Below, one piece after another: positions 20,539 to 29,291 of a DNA stretch of 64,000 nucleotides. The translations under genes were made by a program, and so were the position numbers. Origin of the DNA: Fusobacterium sp. FSA-380-WT-3A (lineage in GTDB: Bacteria; Fusobacteriota; Fusobacteriia; Fusobacteriales; Fusobacteriaceae). The stretch is from contig NZ_JABAFQ010000008.1 of the NCBI RefSeq assembly GCF_012843705.1, forward strand, positions 1-64,000, in the 5' to 3' direction. The notes beneath the pieces were generated by a model. That model had not been told where the DNA came from, ran no database searches, and was given only the letters and a program-made list of their open reading frames with translations. Position 1 is the stretch's first letter. Each line of letters starts with the position of its first letter.

Positions 20539-20572
20539 AAAAGCTCGGTGATTTTTCATCGAGCTTTTATTT
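20539..20572 (+). terminator. Intrinsic terminator of the 19188 gene
   Basis: Stem AAAAGCTCGGTGA with TCATCGAGCTTTT (one G-T pair), 4-base loop, then ATTTTT. It begins 2 bases past the stop codon and also marks the 3' end of the facing autotransporter remnant. Confidence 0.85.
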
Positions 20573-20576
20573 TTAA

Positions 20577-22192
20577 ATATCTTTTATATTTTACTTCTAC
20601 TCTTCTATTTGATACTTTTTCTTCTTTTGTATTATTGCTATTAGATTATTTTCTCCATAAGCTTTTACTTTGTACTTTATATCTTCATTTGTTATATTTT
20701 TCTTTGATTCTTCTTCTAATTTTAATTTTTCTCTTTTTTCTGATAGTTTTTGATTATATTTATTTGTTCCTGTCCAGTATACATGTCCTTATATCTTTAC
20801 TGTTCTTTTTTCTCTTTAATTCAACTTCTTAGCTATTTCTTTTAATAAAATCTTTTCTTCTGTTTTTATCTCTTATTTATCAAAATCAAATAAAGTTGTT
20901 AATGAGAAATCTTTTAAAGTGCTAAATTTATAACCAAATCCTAATCCTACTCTCCATTCTTTATCATAAGCATTTTTATTTCCATTTTCCGTAGAATCCA
21001 TATTTATATTATAGTTTACTTTTACATTATATAGAATTCCATTTTCTAATTCTGTTTCATATTTTGCTCCTATAGAGATTTCATCTTGGATTTTATGAGG
21101 AATTAATACATCAAAACTACTTCCACCATAGTTTGCTGTTATAGTATCTTCTTCATATCCATCTAAAATTCTTGTATATGTTACTCCTCCTGATAATGTA
21201 TATTTTCCTTTATCTGTCATTATTACTTTCTTAATGTTTGCTCCTATACTTCCCTCTAAGACATTAAAGTCTTTTGAATCAACATTTAAAGATAAAGGTC
21301 TATCATTTCCTTCATTTATTTCCTCTTGTTTTATATATGAATATGATAATCCTGCTTTTGGCTCAAAATATAATCCATCACTTAATTTCAATGAGTATTT
21401 TGCATCTAAGTAAACATTAAATGCATTATCTGAGTAATTTTTGTCATAAGAATTATTTATTATTCTTCTTGTAGAATCATATTCTGAATATTGATATCCT
21501 ATTCCTGTTGTAATTCTTAAATCTTTAATATCTTTTTTAGTATATAATCCTAAGTATGCTGATATTCCATCTAATTTTGAAAAAGCAACAGTTGTATCAA
21601 TATTATTTCCTCCTAATAAAATACCTCCTGATAATGTATCAGTGAATCCATATTCAAATTGTCCATAAGCACCAGTCATTTTTATATCTACATTAGTATC
21701 AGCAGAGTCTGTATCAAATCCATGATAATTTCTTCCATAGTAAGTTTGTTCTTGGTCTCCATTTTCATGTGTAAGTCCACCAAAAATAATCCATTCATCT
21801 TTTAATGGTTTAAATTGATTATCTCTTACAGTATCGTGGAATAATTCCATAGATTTTCTAGTAGCTTCATTTGAGAAAGAGTAAGGAGTTTCTGTATAAA
21901 CACTTCTTAAATATCCAAGTAAAGTAGCCATTTGAGTTACTTCTTCTGTATATTTTTCTCCATTTACATTTCCCCAGTTAATAGAAGTTACTATACCATT
22001 AAGAGCACTAAAATTATTTTCTCCACTTGAATGAATACCTTTATATATATCATTTAATTTTATATATATTTGTGCTTCTTCTTTTTTTATTATTCCAAAT
22101 AAATCTTCTTCAGATTTTATATGAGCTTTTGTATTATATTTTCCATATTTAATAAAATATAGTATAAAAATAATTTCAGTATAACTTAATCA
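20577..22192 (-). pseudogene. Decayed type V autotransporter with C-terminal OmpA-like domain
   Basis: The intact part, 20873-21931 (352 codons from an internal ATG), is a whole autotransporter beta-barrel with alternating strands and 'GAYGQFEYGFTD'-type repeats, ending 'LTTLFDFDK'. Reading stays open upstream to a TGA at 22190-22192 and gives end-of-passenger sequence ('NDIYKGIHSSGENNFSALNG', 'VTSINWGN') with no start codon, signal peptide or ribosome site. Downstream, in the same frame, the TAA after FDFDK is followed by an OmpA-like domain ('EIAKKLN', 'GHVYWTGTNKYNQKLSEKRE', 'KAYGENNL', 'NRRVEVKYKRYLK'). That domain is broken by two more stops and one frameshift near 20640. It was probably a full surface protein that lost its passenger and then decayed. 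Confidence 0.85.
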
Positions 22193-22375
22193 TATAAAAT
22201 TATTTTTTCTAATAATTTCAATACTTTTTATGTAATATTATAATAATTTTATTTCTTTTAACTCTTTAATAAATCAAACTATATATAATATATATTTGTA
22301 ATATATGTGAAATTTATGATATATTTTATTTGCTTTTTATTATTATGTGTATATTTTTTAAGGAGGAACATTTGA
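22193..22375. other. AT-rich intergenic region upstream of gltS
   Basis: 183 bases with no credible ORF. It holds runs of TA dinucleotides and a possible plus-strand promoter, TTGTAA-N18-TATATT, near 22293-22322. It ends with the strong ribosome site AAGGAGG at 22360-22366. Confidence 0.4.
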
Positions 22376-23563
22376 ATGATATTAGAACTTACTAGTATCC
22401 AAACTATGACATTAGCTATCCTAGTTTTATATCTAGGAAAATTTCTTAATAATACTTTTAAATTTTTAAAGGAAAATTGTATTCCAGATGCAGTAACTGG
22501 AGGAACTGTTTTTTCAATTATTACTTTAATAGGTTATGAAACTCATCTTTTTTCATTTGTATTTGATGATACTTTAAGAGAAATATTTATGATTGCATTT
22601 TTTACAACAGTTGGTTTTTCAGCAAGTATAAAACTTTTAAAGAAAGCTGGACTTCCTGTTCTTATGTTTTTAATTGCTGCTGTTGGGTTAACTTTTTTCC
22701 AAAATGCAGCTGGTATTCTTATGGCAAAATTTTTAAAAGTTAATTTACTTATTGGTTTAGCTACAGGTTCTTTAGCTACAACAGGAGGACCTGGTACAGC
22801 TGGAGCTTTTGGACCTATTATGGAAAGTTTTGGAGCTCCTGGAGCTACAATGGTGGCTATGGCTACAGCCACTTATGCTTTAATAGCTGGTAGTATTATT
22901 GCTGGTCCTATTTGTAAAAGATTAATAGAAAAACATTCACTTTTAGAAAAACATAAAGATTCTAATAATTTTTCATCAAGTGAAAATAAAAATGAATTTC
23001 TTATTACAAAAAAAGTTATCCCTACAGGATTTCAAGTTATTATAGCTATGGGAATTGGAAGTTTAATTTCAAGTTTCTTGAATAGTTTAGGTTTAGTTTT
23101 ACCACCATATATTGGGGCTATGTTTGCTGCTGCTTTAATGAGAAATATTTCTGATTATACAGGAAAATTTCAAATTGATTTGAATATAATTTCTACTATT
23201 GGAAGTTTTACTTTAGCAATGTTTTTATCAATGACTCTTATGGCATTTAAACTTTGGGAATTAAAAGAATTGGCTCTTCCACTTGTATTGATGTTAATAG
23301 GTCAAACTATTCTTATGGGAGCTTTTGCTTATTTTATTACTTTTAATCTTACAGGTAGAGACTATGATGCTGCTATTATAACTGGTGGTCATTGTGGTTG
23401 TGGTTTTGGTACTACTCCAAAGGCTCTTGCTAATATGGAAGCCCTTACTGAAAGATATCTTCCATCGCCAAAAGCATTTTTCGTTATACCTATAGTTGGA
23501 AGTTTATTTATAGATTTCTTTAATGCTGGTATAATTACATTTTTTATAAATTTAGTAAAATAA
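22376..23563 (+). CDS. gltS: Sodium/glutamate symporter
   Basis: Imports glutamate with Na+ through the inner membrane. The 395 residues have about ten hydrophobic segments in two inverted halves. Re-entrant glycine-rich loops are 'TGSLATTGGPGTAGAFG' near residue 135 and 'GGHCGCGFGTTPKALANM' near residue 345, which is the pattern of the ESS/GltS family. The N-terminal 'CIPDAVTGGTVFS' is also conserved. AGGAGG lies 9 bases before the ATG. It is monocistronic, with a terminator just after. Confidence 0.93.
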   Translation: MILELTSIQTMTLAILVLYLGKFLNNTFKFLKENCIPDAVTGGTVFSIITLIGYETHLFSFVFDDTLREIFMIAFFTTVGFSASIKLLKKAGLPVLMFLIAAVGLTFFQNAAGILMAKFLKVNLLIGLATGSLATTGGPGTAGAFGPIMESFGAPGATMVAMATATYALIAGSIIAGPICKRLIEKHSLLEKHKDSNNFSSSENKNEFLITKKVIPTGFQVIIAMGIGSLISSFLNSLGLVLPPYIGAMFAAALMRNISDYTGKFQIDLNIISTIGSFTLAMFLSMTLMAFKLWELKELALPLVLMLIGQTILMGAFAYFITFNLTGRDYDAAIITGGHCGCGFGTTPKALANMEALTERYLPSPKAFFVIPIVGSLFIDFFNAGIITFFINLVK

Positions 23564-23588
23564 AAAATTTATATTTTCCAAATAAAAA

Positions 23589-23627
23589 ATACACTCTTAT
23601 CTTTTACAAGATTTGAGTGTATCTTTT
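23589..23627 (+). terminator. Intrinsic terminator between gltS and rubredoxin
   Basis: Stem ATACACTC with GAGTGTAT followed by CTTTTTAA. On the minus strand the stem is followed by TTTTTTATTT, so it can serve both converging genes. Confidence 0.75.
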
Positions 23628-23647
23628 TAATTATTTTTATTTTTCAT

Positions 23648-23806
23648 TTATTCTTCTACGAATACTTCTTTTCCTAATCCACAGATAGGACAAACCCAAT
23701 CTTCAGGTAAATCTTCAAAAGAAGTTCCTGGAGCTATTCCATTTTCTTCATCTCCTAATGCTGGGTCATAAATATATCCACAAGGTTCACATTTCCATTT
23801 TTTCAT
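23648..23806 (-). CDS. Rubredoxin
   Basis: A 52-residue one-iron electron carrier in the cytosol. The protein starts [15 protein letters not shown] and has '[11 protein letters not shown]' near the end, so both CxxC iron-binding pairs (CEPC and CPIC) are present with the normal spacing. AGGAGG lies 8 bases before the ATG. Rubredoxins of anaerobes pass electrons to flavodiiron proteins such as the one encoded at 61408-62607, a plausible partner though the genes are far apart. It lies 17 bp downstream of the 80-residue ORF at 23824 and may be its operon mate. Confidence 0.95.
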   Translation of the reverse strand: MKKWKCEPCGYIYDPALGDEENGIAPGTSFEDLPEDWVCPICGLGKEVFVEE

Positions 23807-23823
23807 AATTTTTTCCTCCTATT

Positions 23824-24066
23824 TTATCTTTTCTTCAAAATTAATCCTTTTATAATTTCAGCCATTAATTCTTTTCCAGCTTCTTCATTTAATATATTAT
23901 CTATTATCTCTTCATAAGAAATTTTTAATTCTTTTAAGTCTCCACAATCTTCTGTAAGAGAAATTCCATTTTCCTCTGGAGTTATTGTAAGTATATGAGG
24001 ACATTCAGTATATTTTTCATCACCTAATAATAAATAATTCAATTTTTGACTTAAATCTTTATTCAT
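23824..24066 (-). CDS. Small hypothetical protein
   Basis: An 80-residue acidic soluble protein with two Cys (in 'TECPHILTI' and 'TEDCGDLKE') and a helical C-terminus ending 'GLILKKR'. I do not recognise a family. AGGAGG lies upstream of the ATG, codon use fits its neighbours, and it precedes rubredoxin by 17 bp on the same strand. The two cysteines are too far apart for a CxxC motif. Confidence 0.6.
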   Translation of the reverse strand: MNKDLSQKLNYLLLGDEKYTECPHILTITPEENGISLTEDCGDLKELKISYEEIIDNILNEEAGKELMAEIIKGLILKKR

Positions 24067-24212
24067 AAAACTAATCCTCCTTTATTCTTTTATATCTTAA
24101 TTATATCATATTTTTATCTAAAAGTAAAGATTATATTTTTATAATCATTACATTTTATAATTTTTTTACAATAATATTTTTTAAATAATAATTTAGTTAA
24201 AATTTAATAACT

Positions 24213-24252
24213 AAATAAAAAATACACCTATCTCACAAAGATTTAGGTGTAT
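24213..24252 (-). terminator. Intrinsic terminator of the 24268 gene
   Basis: Stem ATACACCTA/TAGGTGTAT with a 13-base loop, followed on the minus strand by TTTTTTATTTAG. Its loop and arms resemble the terminator at 23589-23627. Positions 24067-24212 hold no gene that I can see. Confidence 0.75.
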
Positions 24253-24267
24253 AATTTACAAAATATT

Positions 24268-24681
24268 TTAATCAAATAATTCTTCTAAAGAAAATACTAA
24301 TTCTTCTCTCTTCTCTTTAAAATTTTTTAATTTTCTGATAGGGAAATCACTTCCATAAAGTTTTACAAATATATTTAAAATTTCAGTATCTAAATTATCT
24401 TTTCTAACTTTTTTCTTGTCATATAAAGGGGCTCTTTTTTCAATTTCTCCTTCTATATTAAGAAGTAACATATTTTTTCTTACTCCAACAATCTCTACTT
24501 CTCTACACTTATCTTGATAAGCAGCTTCTAAATTTTGAGCCTTTCTTTTTTCAGCATTTTGTCTTCTATTTTCAGTTCTTTGTTTTATAGCTTTTTCTTC
24601 TAAAATTCTTTTTTGTTTTCTTTTAGCTTTAATAACAGAATATTCTTTTCCCTTTGGTTTATTTTTACTTATAACTTCCAT
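24268..24681 (-). CDS. Lysine-rich hypothetical protein
   Basis: I chose the ATG at 24681 because GAGGTGAAAAT stands directly before it; an ATG 27 bases earlier has no ribosome site. The 137-residue product is highly basic in its first 60 residues ('KAKRKQKRILEEKAIKQRTE') and probably forms a long helix there. A compact part follows with 'VEIVGVRKNMLLLNIEGE' and a C-terminal acidic end. It could bind RNA or the ribosome, but I recognise no family. It is divergent from trmFO. Confidence 0.6.
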   Translation of the reverse strand: MEVISKNKPKGKEYSVIKAKRKQKRILEEKAIKQRTENRRQNAEKRKAQNLEAAYQDKCREVEIVGVRKNMLLLNIEGEIEKRAPLYDKKKVRKDNLDTEILNIFVKLYGSDFPIRKLKNFKEKREELVFSLEELFD

Positions 24682-24853
24682 ATTTTCACCTCTCTTACTT
24701 AAACACACATATACAAAAATTTTGGCATAACGATTAATTATAGCATAAAAAACAAAAAAATTCTATTAATTTCTAAAAAATCTCATGAAATATTTTAGAA
24801 AATATAGTATAATATTATGTCCGAGTGTGTAAAAAAATTAGATAGGAGAATGT

Positions 24854-26167
24854 ATGAATAGAGAAGTAATTATTGTAGGAGCTGGACTTGCTGGTAGTGA
24901 GGCTGCTTATCAACTAGCTCAAAGAGGAATACATGTAAAACTTTATGAAATGAGACCAAAAATTTCTACAGAAGCTCATAAAACAGAAAATTTTGCTGAG
25001 CTTGTTTGTAGTAATTCATTAGGAGGTGACCATTTAGGAAATGCCAGTGGACTTATGAAAGAGGAGCTTAGACTTTTTGGTTCTTTACTTATTAAAATAG
25101 CTGATGAATTTAGAGTACCAGCTGGACAAGCTCTTGCTGTTGATAGAACTCTTTTTTCTGAAAAAGTAACTGAAATTTTAAAAAATCATCCAAATATAGA
25201 GATTATTAATGAAGAGTTAAAAGAGATTCCAATGGATAAAATAGTTCTTTTAGCAAGTGGTCCTCTTACATCTTTTGAACTTTCACAAAATATTAAAAAT
25301 CTTACAAAAGATGAATATTTATATTTCTATGATGCTGCTGCTCCTATTGTAACATTTGAATCAATAGATAAAGAAAAAGTATATTTCCAATCTCGTTATG
25401 ATAAAGGGGATGGTGAATATATAAATTGTCCTATGACAGAAGAGGAGTACAATAGATTTTATGAGAATTTAATTACAGCTGAAAGAATCCCTCTTAAAAA
25501 ATTTGAAGAGGAAAAATTATTTGAAGCTTGTATGCCTGTTGAAAGAATAGCTGGACGTGGAATAAAAACTCTTTTATATGGTCCACTAAAACCAAAAGGA
25601 CTTACAAATCCTAGAACAAATACAAGAGATTATGCTGTAGTCCAACTTAGACAAGATGATAAAGAGGGAAAAATGTATAACCTTGTAGGTTTTCAAACTA
25701 ATCTTAAATGGGGAGAACAAAAGAGAGTATTTTCTATGATACCTGGACTTGAAAATGCTGAATTTGTAAGATATGGTGTTATGCACAGAAATACTTTTAT
25801 AAATTCTCCAAAAGTTTTAACTACATCATTAAACTTAAAAGAATATGATAATATATATTTTGCTGGACAAATTACAGGTAGTGAAGGATATGTTTGTGCT
25901 ATAGCCACAGGACTTATGGCAGCAATAAATATTTATAATAAATTAGAAGGAAAAGAATCTTTAGTATTAGAAGATATATCTTCAATAGGTGCTATTATTA
26001 AATATATTACAGAGGAGAAAAAAGACTTTCAACCTATGGGACCAAATTTTGGTATGATTAGAGATTTAGAAGGTAAAAAAATTAGAGATAAAAGAGAGAG
26101 ATACAATAAAATTTCACAGAGAGCTATAGAGTATTTAAAGAAAAATTTTCCTAATTATATAAAATAA
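24854..26167 (+). CDS. trmFO: Folate-dependent tRNA (uracil-54-C5) methyltransferase
   Basis: Makes ribothymidine at position 54 of tRNA with methylene-THF and FAD. The 437 residues start 'REVIIVGAGLAGSEAAYQLA' (dinucleotide fold) and contain 'ELVCSNSLGGDHLGNASGLM' near residue 55 and 'CMPVERIAGRG', with the active-site cysteines of the Gid/TrmFO family. They also contain 'GQITGSEGYVCAIATGLMAA'. GGAG lies 6 bases before the ATG, and TATAAT at about 24810 is a likely -10 box. It heads the run trmFO-xer-hslV, an arrangement known from Firmicutes. Confidence 0.96.
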   Translation: MNREVIIVGAGLAGSEAAYQLAQRGIHVKLYEMRPKISTEAHKTENFAELVCSNSLGGDHLGNASGLMKEELRLFGSLLIKIADEFRVPAGQALAVDRTLFSEKVTEILKNHPNIEIINEELKEIPMDKIVLLASGPLTSFELSQNIKNLTKDEYLYFYDAAAPIVTFESIDKEKVYFQSRYDKGDGEYINCPMTEEEYNRFYENLITAERIPLKKFEEEKLFEACMPVERIAGRGIKTLLYGPLKPKGLTNPRTNTRDYAVVQLRQDDKEGKMYNLVGFQTNLKWGEQKRVFSMIPGLENAEFVRYGVMHRNTFINSPKVLTTSLNLKEYDNIYFAGQITGSEGYVCAIATGLMAAINIYNKLEGKESLVLEDISSIGAIIKYITEEKKDFQPMGPNFGMIRDLEGKKIRDKRERYNKISQRAIEYLKKNFPNYIK

Positions 26168-26200
26168 AATATGATAAAATGTTATTATGGAGGTGATATT

Positions 26201-27088
26201 TTGGAAAAGCTTATAAAAGATTTTTTATTCTATTCAGAATTTACAATTAGAAAAAAAGACAGTAGTATAAAATCTTTGAAAAAAGATTTAGAACAACTTC
26301 TAGAATATTCCCTTGAAAATAATATTACAGATATAAAGAAAATATCATCTACTGATATTAGAGATTTTTCTATAAAACTTCAAAAAGATAATGTTACAAA
26401 AAGAAGTTTAAGTAGAAAATTATCATCTATTAGAGTGTTTTTTAAATACCTTATGGAAAATAAAATCATTGACAAAAATCCGATGGCACCAATAAAGACA
26501 CCTAATTTTAATATAGAAATTCCTGAAATTTTATCTTTAGACGAGATAAATATCTTAAGAAATTCTATGGATACTTCTAAATGTAATGGTATTAGAGATA
26601 GACTTATTTTAGAATTGCTTTTTTCTTCTGGGATAACTCCTATTGAGCTTATAAATCTTAGTGAAAGAGCTATAAAAATAGATGAAAGAGAAGCAATTAT
26701 TTCCAATGGAAAAGAGATTAGACGGATATTTTTTAGTGAAACTACTAGAAAATATTTAAAATTATATTTAGAAGCAAAAAAAATAAAATATAAAGATAAA
26801 TATAATGAAGATATTATTTTTGTAAATGGTTCTGGAGATAGATTAAGCGATAGGTCTTTAAGAAGATTATTGGTTAGATATGGAAAGAGAGCAGGAATTA
26901 AAAAAGAGGTAAACCCATTTATATTTAGACATACTTTTGGTGCTTACATGCTTTCTCATGGAATGAATATCTATCATTTAAAAAAACTTATGGGACATTT
27001 AAATATAGAAACTACTAAAATTTATCAAGAACTTATTAAAAAACCAATTATATTAAAAAGTTTAAATATTATAGATAATAATTCATAA
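26201..27088 (+). CDS. Xer-like tyrosine recombinase with altered active site
   Basis: The start is the TTG at 26201, since GGAGGTGAT (26189-26197) stands right before it; an ATG at 26171 lacks a site. The 295-residue product has the SAM-like N-terminal core-binding domain and a catalytic domain of normal length. Compared with XerC/XerD, the first catalytic Arg (family 'GLRVSEL') is Thr146 here ('GITPIEL') and the His of HxxR is Phe240 ('FIFRHTF'). Arg243, His266 ('LMGHLNIETT') and Tyr275 remain. The gene is in the xerC position between trmFO and hslV. It may be inactive as a recombinase, or use altered chemistry. Confidence 0.85.
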   Translation: MEKLIKDFLFYSEFTIRKKDSSIKSLKKDLEQLLEYSLENNITDIKKISSTDIRDFSIKLQKDNVTKRSLSRKLSSIRVFFKYLMENKIIDKNPMAPIKTPNFNIEIPEILSLDEINILRNSMDTSKCNGIRDRLILELLFSSGITPIELINLSERAIKIDEREAIISNGKEIRRIFFSETTRKYLKLYLEAKKIKYKDKYNEDIIFVNGSGDRLSDRSLRRLLVRYGKRAGIKKEVNPFIFRHTFGAYMLSHGMNIYHLKKLMGHLNIETTKIYQELIKKPIILKSLNIIDNNS

Positions 27089-27106
27089 AAATGGAGGTAT
27101 ATTTTT

Positions 27107-27640
27107 GTGGAAAAAATGAAAGCAACTACAATTTTGATTGTAAAAAAAGGTGAAAATGTAGCTATAGCTGGAGATGGACAAGTTACTTTAGGGGATACTA
27201 TTGTAAAATCAAAGGCTAAAAAAATTCGTAAAATAAAAGACCATAATATTCTTTTGGGATTTGCTGGAATAGCTTCTGATGCCTTTGTTTTAGAAGAAAA
27301 ATTTGAACAATACCTTGATGAGTATAGAGGTAATTTAAAAAAAGCAGCTGTTGAACTTGCTAAAGATATTAGAAATGATAAATTCCAAAGAGTTATGGAA
27401 GCAGCTCTTGTAGTTGGTGGAAAAGATGGAATTTATTCTATATCTGGTAATGGAGATATATTAGAACCTGAAGAAGATTTAATAGCTATTGGTAGTGGTG
27501 GAAATTACGCCTATGCTTCTGGATTAGCTTTACTTAAACATACAAATATGACAGCTTCTGAAATAGCTCGTGAATCTTTAAATATAGCTAGTTCTATATG
27601 TATATATACAAGTTCTAATATTATAGTAGAAGAAATTTAA
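27107..27640 (+). CDS. hslV: HslV/ClpQ peptidase subunit
   Basis: The proteasome-like peptidase of the HslUV (ClpYQ) protease. The 177 residues carry 'TTILIVKKGENVAIAGDGQV' (split over residues 7-26), 'GFAGIASDAFVLEEKFE' and 'IGSGGNYAYASGLAL', all typical. The start is GTG, with GGAGG 9 bases before it. The nucleophile Thr follows a short propeptide (MEKMKA), as in Bacillus CodW, not the bare Met of E. coli. No ATPase partner hslU follows; the next gene is yqeH. Confidence 0.95.
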   Translation: MEKMKATTILIVKKGENVAIAGDGQVTLGDTIVKSKAKKIRKIKDHNILLGFAGIASDAFVLEEKFEQYLDEYRGNLKKAAVELAKDIRNDKFQRVMEAALVVGGKDGIYSISGNGDILEPEEDLIAIGSGGNYAYASGLALLKHTNMTASEIARESLNIASSICIYTSSNIIVEEI

Positions 27641-27654
27641 TTTTTGGAGGATAT

Positions 27655-28779
27655 ATGGCAAAATTCTGTGTAGGTTGTGGAGTAGAATTACAAGGAATTG
27701 ACAAAAATAAAGAGGGATTTTTACCTTTATCTGTATTAGAAAAAGAGGAAAATCAAGGAAAAGATTTATATTGTCAAAGATGTTTTAAAATAAAAAATTA
27801 TGGGGAATATATCCCCATCAATCTTACAAGAGCTGATTATAGAAAAGAAGTTCATGAAACTTTAAAAGAAGCTAATGTGGCTGTGGCTATATTTGATGCT
27901 ATAGACTTTGAAGGTTCTTTTGATTATGAAATTTTAGATATTTTAAGAGAGATGGATTCAATAGTAGTTTTAAATAAAATAGATTTAATTCCTGATGATA
28001 AACATCCATCAGAAGTAGCTGATTGGATAAAATATCGTCTTGGTGAAGAAGGAATAGCTCCTCTTGATGTAGCTATTGTAAGTAGTAAAAAAGGTTATGG
28101 AATAAGTGGAATTTATAAAAAACTTAATCACTTTTTCCCTGAGGGTGTAACTGCCATAGTTTTAGGTGTTACAAATGTTGGAAAATCTAGTATTATAAAT
28201 AAAATCATTGGAAAAAATATAGCTACTGAATCAAAATATCCTGGAACTACATTGAAAAGTTCTAAGAAAAAAATTACTAATGGAAATATAACTTTAATAG
28301 ATACTCCAGGATTAATTCCTGAAGGAAGATTTTCTGATTTAGTTTGTGAAAAATGTAATCTTGATATAGTTCCATCAATGGAGATTTCAAGAAAAACATA
28401 TAAAACAGGAAAAGATAGAGTAATATTTATAGGAGGACTTGTAAAAATAAGAGTTCTTAGTGAAAATGAATTTGACCCTATTTTCTCTGTATATGCTTCT
28501 AAAAATATAACTTATCACGATACAAATTTAGAAAAAGCTCAAGAGTTAGAATCTTCTAATAGAAGAGATTTATTCTATCCACCTTGTGAAGAATGTTATA
28601 CAAATCCAGATTTAAAAGATTTGGTTACAGAAGAATTTATTGTAGAAAGTGGAGAAGAATTGGTATTTAAAGGACTAGCTTGGCTATCTGTAAAAAGAGG
28701 TCCTCTTCATTTAGAAGTTACTTACCCTAAAAAAGGTGAAATTATCACTAGAAGAGCTTTTATTAAACCAAAAAGATAA
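27655..28779 (+). CDS. yqeH: Circularly permuted ribosome-biogenesis GTPase YqeH
   Basis: A 374-residue GTPase involved in assembly of the small ribosomal subunit. It has an N-terminal zinc finger ('CVGCG' and 'YCQRC'). The G motifs come in permuted order: G4 'VLNKIDLI' near residue 103 and G5 'VSSKKG' precede G1 'GVTNVGKSS' near residue 172 and G3 'DTPGLIP'. GGAGG lies 4 bases before the ATG. It sits 14 bp after hslV and is the fourth gene of the operon. Confidence 0.95.
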   Translation: MAKFCVGCGVELQGIDKNKEGFLPLSVLEKEENQGKDLYCQRCFKIKNYGEYIPINLTRADYRKEVHETLKEANVAVAIFDAIDFEGSFDYEILDILREMDSIVVLNKIDLIPDDKHPSEVADWIKYRLGEEGIAPLDVAIVSSKKGYGISGIYKKLNHFFPEGVTAIVLGVTNVGKSSIINKIIGKNIATESKYPGTTLKSSKKKITNGNITLIDTPGLIPEGRFSDLVCEKCNLDIVPSMEISRKTYKTGKDRVIFIGGLVKIRVLSENEFDPIFSVYASKNITYHDTNLEKAQELESSNRRDLFYPPCEECYTNPDLKDLVTEEFIVESGEELVFKGLAWLSVKRGPLHLEVTYPKKGEIITRRAFIKPKR

Positions 28780-28790
28780 CAGGTGATAAT

Positions 28791-29279
28791 ATGATGCTTA
28801 ACTCTTTAAAAGAAAAGGGATATTATATTGAAATTATAATAATTATTGTATCCATTATATTTTTAGGAATTTATTTTTTAAAACCTAGTTTTTATGAAAT
28901 AAAATATGTTAAAAAAGCTGAAATTGTAGAAAAAAATCTTATAGAACTTAGAATAGCACTTGAAAAATACTATCAAATAGCTGGACATTATCCAGAACTT
29001 AGTAAAGATGGAGCTGCTGATAACTTGAGAATTTTAGATTATACAAATAAAAAAGGAATTCTTATTTCCTTTGCTGATATTTATGGAAATGATTCTTTAA
29101 AACCTACAGAAGATACAGAAAAATTAATAAGAACTAATAAAGTTATAGATACAAATGATTTTAAAAATGCTGAATTAAATGGTGGTTGGCTATATGATTC
29201 TTCTGGTCAAACAGGAGAAATTCACCCTAATTTACCAAAAAATGCTTATTTCCAAAATATTATTTGGACTAGAAGATAA
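28791..29279 (+). CDS. Pilin-like single-pass membrane protein
   Basis: A 162-residue protein with one hydrophobic helix at about residues 12-30 ('IEIIIIIVSIIFLGIYF'). A long amphipathic helix with 'LIELRIALEKYYQIAGHYPEL' elements follows. That order, and the 'YYQIAGHYPEL' turn, are those of type II secretion pseudopilins. The N-terminal peptidase site (GFTLIE) is missing and the leader is only 11 residues, so it may not be processed. AGGTGAT is the ribosome site. It lies between yqeH and an FAD oxidoreductase in an otherwise housekeeping operon. Confidence 0.55.
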   Translation: MMLNSLKEKGYYIEIIIIIVSIIFLGIYFLKPSFYEIKYVKKAEIVEKNLIELRIALEKYYQIAGHYPELSKDGAADNLRILDYTNKKGILISFADIYGNDSLKPTEDTEKLIRTNKVIDTNDFKNAELNGGWLYDSSGQTGEIHPNLPKNAYFQNIIWTRR

Positions 29280-29291
29280 ATAGGAGGATAA

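Noticed and set aside
20548-20832. Plus-strand open frame rich in Leu, Phe and Ser
   Set aside because: It lies antisense to the decayed OmpA domain and begins inside a terminator; no ribosome site.
23589-24252. Similar terminators at 23589-23627 and 24213-24252 as a mobile repeat
   Set aside because: They share arms and part of the loop, but both work as terminators and no third copy or target duplication was noticed.
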